Shown: one piece after another, positions 60,937 to 64,000 of the stretch
How positions within the stretch are numbered: the first letter of the stretch is position 1
Layout: every line of letters begins with the position of its first letter
Assembly: GCF_026210795.1 (NCBI RefSeq)
Contig: NC_089438.1
Coordinates: 2,067,501 to 2,131,500, forward strand
Direction: 5' to 3'
Length of the DNA: 64,000 bases
DNA from: Rhizophagus irregularis
Taxonomy: Eukaryota > Glomeromycota > Glomeromycetes > Glomerales > Glomeraceae
Program-made: the position numbers and the translations under genes
Notes under the pieces: model-generated
The model's input: the letters and a program-made list of their open reading frames with translations, nothing else
Database searches by the model: none
Told to the model about the DNA's origin: nothing

Positions 60937-62774
60937 ATGTCGAACGCTATAAACGGATTGGTTGAAGAATTTCCTGGAAGAACGCGTCAAATTGAGGCCT
61001 TAATAAATTGGTTTGGTGAAGTAAGTACGTAACAATAAAAACAAATAAAATAAAATAAAATAAAATAATGTATCTAAAGTTTATTTGTTATCAGCCTACA
61101 GAAAAAGCGCCAAATTCAATTTTTATACACGGAAATAGAGCGTTGGGAAAAACTGAAATTGTAAAGAAACTCTTCAAGATTTGGTTTCCTACATTCAATT
61201 ATTCGATCCTAAATTGTAAAATATACTTTCAACTCGAAGATATATTTGAAGTTTCATTAAAACACTTGACTGGTAAAAACAATAAATGTAAAAATATTGA
61301 TGAATTTGCCACGATGTTGCAAATAATTTGCGAAACAAATGAAGAAACGAGATATCTGGTAGGGACAGCAGTTAAAATATTCATTATTTAATTAATTATT
61401 TCTTTAATTTTCTTTTTTGATTTACAGATATTTGATAACGCGGAATTATTGTGGAATTTTTCTCAAACTTTAGTTCCTGCTCTCTTAAATCTCCCTCAAT
61501 GGGTAAAATTATATATAATTTATTATGGTTATACTAATTTTATATTCTTTGCTTATTATGGATTCCTTCTTACTATTTAAGACTGGTACAAATCTTTGTG
61601 TAATCTTAATTACACAAGTTCCTTGGGAGAAATTTCGAAGATATCCAGGAATAACTGAGCCTATCCAATTATATTTTCCAGAATATTCAAAAAATATCCT
61701 TTCTTGTTCTGTTATTTCTCATACCGTTATTTTTTAATCATACAAATCCTTAATAGATTTAATAACGCGATATAATTCAGATTCTTGAGAAAACTTGTCC
61801 AAAAGATGAAGACATTGAATTTTATCGTTTGTTTGTAGATTATATATATAGTGTATTTTTTGACTCTTGTGATTTAATTGATTTATTCCGCGTTATACCA
61901 GATCTTTATATAAAATTTATTCAGCCTGTAAATGAGGAAAGAGGTAAACGGTATAGTTTATTCTTGATTATCGATTTCTATTCTTATTATATTATTACTA
62001 AATATAAATTTGACATGGATAGTATCAAGAAATGATTATTCGCTCTTATTCAATGAATTAAATCCGCACATAGAATTGGTATTAGATAAATTATACTCGC
62101 AGCATATAACACCATTAATAGGTAAGCGATTGAAAAAATTCGAATTATAATAAATCTACATTAATAACTTTTTACATTTTCTTTATATAAAAGAAAATCA
62201 ATTGCCTATATGGTCGTTATACTTGTTAATTTCCGCATTTCTTGCATCTTATATTCCGCAAAACCTTGATAAACATCTTTTTTCAAAAGAACATGAAAAA
62301 CAGAAACATTCCCGGAAAAGAAGAAAAAAAGAAATCAATGCATTAAAGGTTCATTTATTATATTTATTAATATATAAATTATATAGTTTGAAAAACAACT
62401 TTATTAAAACTTTTTTTATGTGAAAAAAAAGTTTAATGAACAATTTACAGGTCCCCAATCAAGTGAGATGGAGCGAATTTTTGCTATATTTCAAAGCATT
62501 TATCAGGATTCAATGATTCCCTATATATTACTTTTACAGCAGGTTCGGAAAATTAAATTTTAAACATTCATTTTTGTTTTAAAGAAATATTAATTATTGA
62601 TTAAATTCTTTTTAATAGTCAGAAACATTTGTGACTTCTCATCTTTTCACTCGTACAGAACGTAATAATGTTCAATTATTTAGGTGTAATCTTAGTTTTG
62701 ATTATATCAAACAAATTTCTAAAAATATTAATTTTGATATTTTTAGATATTTAGATGATTCTTTCACTTTGTAA
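60937..62774 (+). CDS. ORC5: Origin recognition complex subunit 5 (ORC5)
   Basis: About nine exons; the start MSNAINGLVEEFPGRTRQIE at 60937 is the first ATG and the stop is at 62772-62774. The AAA+ N-terminus has FPGRTRQIEALINWFGE, then SIFIHGNRALGKTEIVKKLF with Walker A GNRALGKT, and IFDNAELLWNF in the Walker B place (DN, not DE, as common in ORC5). Next come LCVILITQVPWEKFR and LIDLFRVIPDLYIKFIQPV. The C-terminal domain has LISAFLASYIPQNLDKHLFS with RKRRKKE, GPQSSEMERIFAIFQSIYQD, and FDYIKQISKNINFDIFRYL. These are signature ORC5 elements. The acceptor that keeps the frame before FNEQFTGPQ is at 62430-62431 (AAAAAAAAG), not the nearby TTTACAG. It belongs to the same complex as ORC1, 3 kb upstream. 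Confidence 0.88.
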
Positions 62775-64000
62775 AATAAATTTTAAAAAAAAGCAAGTAT
62801 ATATGTGCAAATAAATATATTTTAAATGACTTTATTAAAACACACCACTGGTATAGTTACTATAGTATGTATTTTCACAAAAACTATGGCCTAAATCAAA
62901 GAAGTTGTTCTAATTAAAATTGCTCAGCATCTTTAAAAATGGTCAGAAAAATGGTTTAGTTAGTATTATTCTTATTTTTTTATGCTGCAAAATAAAAAAA
63001 TTTGAAAAACTTAGTAAAATATAAGCAAAGTATAGAACTCCGAACATTTCTCATTTTTAAACTCACAAATAATATATAATAAAATGTATTTTTTAAAATA
63101 ATTCAGTTAATATTAATAGTATGAATGCAATTTTCCCACCATTAAATATGATATAAAATTCAACCAGTAGCCCTTTTAAAATCAGAAGTGTGTAGAATAA
63201 CAAATTTTGAATATATTCCTATAATATGTAATTAATATATAAACCTACTTTTGAATTTAATTATTTAATAATATTAACTAACAATAGGCAAATTAATATA
63301 CACTACTTGGATAAAAGTAGCAGAAATTCATATTTTATTAATTACTTGAAAACGTACATAATAATAATACCTGAAATTTTAATATATGATAATATAGACA
63401 ATACAGAATAATTTAATATTTCAAAAAAACTCAAAAAAAAATTTTAATAATTATCTATATATTATATAATAAAAATAAAAAATAAACAAATAGTCTGATA
63501 TTGGCAGTTTATTCAGAATTATACATAATAATAATACCAGAAATTTTAATATGTGACAGTATAGAATTTTAATTAATATATCTACAAATTTCTTTTTTCT
63601 AGTTTTTGTTATTATTTTAAAAATAACAGTACTGTTATTCTCACAATTTTTTAAAATTTTATATAATAAAATGCTTTAATTTTTATATTGTTTAAAAGCT
63701 ACAGTTTTGAAGAATAAATATATAATTTTTATATTTTTACTTTTTTAAAAATTAGTATATATCTAAAAAATTAAATATTATTAAAAAAATTATATTTTAA
63801 TTTAATAATCATTAGAAATTTTTTAATTAATATAGCTGCATAAAAGTTAAAAACATGAAAATTTGACTTTATATTCTTTAAAATTTATATTATCTCATAT
63901 TAAAATTTTAAGAATTATTATTATATATAATCTCAAATAATACTACTATTTTTATATAAGTAATGTAGCAATTACTAAATTTTTTTTTTAATTAATATAG
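62775..64000. other. AT-rich DNA with a short direct duplication, no gene
   Basis: All frames have dense stops. A 44-bp string, TACATAATAATAATACCTGA followed by AATTTTAATATATGATAATATAGA, at 63355-63398 recurs with a few changes at 63524-63567, 169 bp downstream. No RNA gene or coding frame seen up to the window end. Confidence 0.5.

Overview
This window is nuclear DNA of a very AT-rich, intron-rich fungus. The gene set, the short GT-AG introns, the HMG-box, AIG1-type GTPase and DUF4238 genes, and the many decayed repeats fit an arbuscular mycorrhizal fungus (Glomeromycotina, Rhizophagus-like). That placement is an inference from gene style and family content; no marker sequence proves it. All gene calls come from reading the translated sequence and joining exons by hand at GT/AG sites that keep the frame.

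Layout. 1-6.3 kb: a METTL25-type methyltransferase (minus), TFIIIB subunit BDP1 (plus) and a short tropomyosin (plus). 6.3-28.7 kb: a gene-poor, repeat-rich block. It holds a decayed retroelement (about 9.0-12.5 kb) carrying a composite TIR element (9.5-10.8 kb) and a hAT-like MITE with a perfect 8-bp target duplication (11.0-11.3 kb), further small TIR elements, a small Tyr/Asn/Gly-rich gene at 18.9 kb, a diverged tandem array with a period near 285 bp (21.5-25.1 kb, traces to 26 kb), and an AIG1-like GTPase gene at 26.3 kb. 28.7-42 kb: an HMG-box gene, a secreted class 3 lipase, an unrecognised disordered protein, a Tat-SF1/Cus2-type splicing factor, a Kre9/Knh1-like GPI-anchored wall protein and an intronless DUF4238 gene. 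42-54 kb: DPH4 and ATP23 back to back, a large ABCC transporter, a conserved uncharacterised protein and a RING/GRF-like zinc-finger protein. 54-63 kb: mitochondrial uS2m, a tRNA-Asn(GTT), ORC1, mitochondrial uS10m and ORC5. The last 1.2 kb is AT-rich and has no gene.

How the genes relate. Six divergent head-to-head pairs account for most genes in the dense regions: METTL25/BDP1, orphan/Tat-SF1, DPH4/ATP23, ABCC/50.5-kb gene, uS2m/ORC1 and uS10m/ORC5. Gaps between start codons are 132-462 bp, so shared bidirectional promoters are likely. The most striking arrangement is at 54-63 kb. Two subunits of the origin recognition complex lie about 5 kb apart, and each is divergently paired with a mitochondrial small-subunit ribosomal protein gene.
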